A DNA stretch of 64,000 nt from Balanoglossus misakiensis (taxonomy: Eukaryota; Hemichordata). The stretch's first letter is position 1; every line of letters starts with the position of its first letter. Made by a program: the position numbers and the translations under genes. The notes beneath the pieces are model-generated. The model had not been told where the DNA came from. It saw only the letters and a program-made list of their open reading frames with translations, and did not search any database. Positions 63,413 through 64,000 of this stretch are shown piece by piece. Location: assembly GCA_040954595.2 (NCBI GenBank), contig CM082585.2, forward strand, positions 7,316,001 through 7,380,000, read 5' to 3'.

Positions 63413-64000
63413 GTTGGGGGGACAAACAAAAATCACATGGTCACAAGTACACCTAGACACACCCATTTAACCATATATGGGCATATGCAAATTAAAGGTG
63501 CCTATAGGTAGTTTTTTTACTTTCTCTCAATCCAATAAATTGCTCTTAAGTGGTGGGAACGATTTAGCGATGAGTGTCTATGCCAAGAAACAGCTGTTCT
63601 GTCATTGAAGGAAAAAAGCTGTGTTTTGGGGAACGTTGTATCAGATGATGTATGCTACCGGTTTCATTTTCCATTGTATTTCCGTAGATATACATAAGTG
63701 TATTGATAAAAACCTGGAACATGGCGATCCCTCACTGATTCTGTCACAGGCTTTTCCTGCAGTCAGAGTAAATTTTAAGTTCATTTGATCTTTGTAGAAA
63801 ACCGTACAGGAAGTTGAGGCACATAAAAGTATGATTTATCTATTTCCAACAAATAAAACTTTGTCAGCAAAGACATTGAAATTGTCTTTTTCATCCTGGT
63901 ACTACAGCTACTTCTGTGACATCTTGTCCTCATTATTGTATTTTCAGGAATAACCTAAATATTTTATTCTCTCCCGACAACAGACCATTAAACTGTAACT

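Larger units (their letters stand above)
63095..64000 (+). other. PSMD1 intron after exon C (partial)
   Basis: Starts at GTCAGT and runs to the right edge. It contains a complete TTAA-type MITE (63241) and a dispersed repeat fragment (63363). No further PSMD1 exon is seen. Confidence 0.85.

Noticed and set aside
1-64000. CRISPR arrays, bacterial operons or prophage-like structure
   Set aside because: No regularly spaced direct repeats with unique spacers and no dense coding; all supported genes are spliced animal genes.

Overview
This is animal genomic DNA: AT-leaning, dominated by intron and intergenic sequence, with spliceosomal introns, short non-autonomous DNA transposons and microsatellites. 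The protein fragments are clearly metazoan but do not match any vertebrate exactly. An invertebrate bilaterian (deuterostome or lophotrochozoan) is the best guess; the species cannot be fixed from this window.

Only two genes can be supported. (1) On the minus strand, at 4179-3792, lies the first coding exon of a rhodopsin-class aminergic GPCR, best read as a serotonin 5-HT2-type receptor. It covers the extracellular N-terminus, TM1, the first intracellular loop and TM2, and ends in a consensus splice donor. The later exons (TM3 onward) must lie left of base 1. (2) On the plus strand, three exons of PSMD1 (Rpn2, the large non-ATPase scaffold subunit of the 26S proteasome) lie at 51328-51442, 60700-60816 and 62992-63094. 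Together they encode an uninterrupted 111-codon stretch of the PC-repeat toroid. I found no upstream PSMD1 exon in bases 1-51327 and no downstream one in 63095-64000.

The most notable point is the pairing. In human, HTR2B lies inside PSMD1 on the opposite strand. The same two gene families appear here in the same antisense orientation. If the missing 5' PSMD1 exons lie left of the receptor, this window shows an ancient nested gene arrangement, and the roughly 47 kb between the receptor start and the first visible PSMD1 exon is both PSMD1 intron and receptor upstream DNA, where receptor enhancers could sit.

Layout: 1-3785, receptor intron (also putative PSMD1 intron); 3792-4179, receptor exon; 4180 to about 5500, receptor 5' UTR and promoter zone with a TATA-like box; 5.5-51.3 kb, gene-free DNA with candidate regulatory motifs (a palindrome enclosing a DR1 nuclear-receptor site at 7141, a perfect RFX X-box at 9247, further DR1 and X-box matches), microsatellites and small tandem duplications; 51.3-64 kb, PSMD1 exons and introns. 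A short TTAA-flanked MITE family with CCCTTTCACC ends has three full-length copies and one fragment, and a pogo/Tigger-like MITE lies at 59374-59624. I found no convincing tRNA or rRNA gene, CRISPR array, or transposase or reverse-transcriptase coding region.
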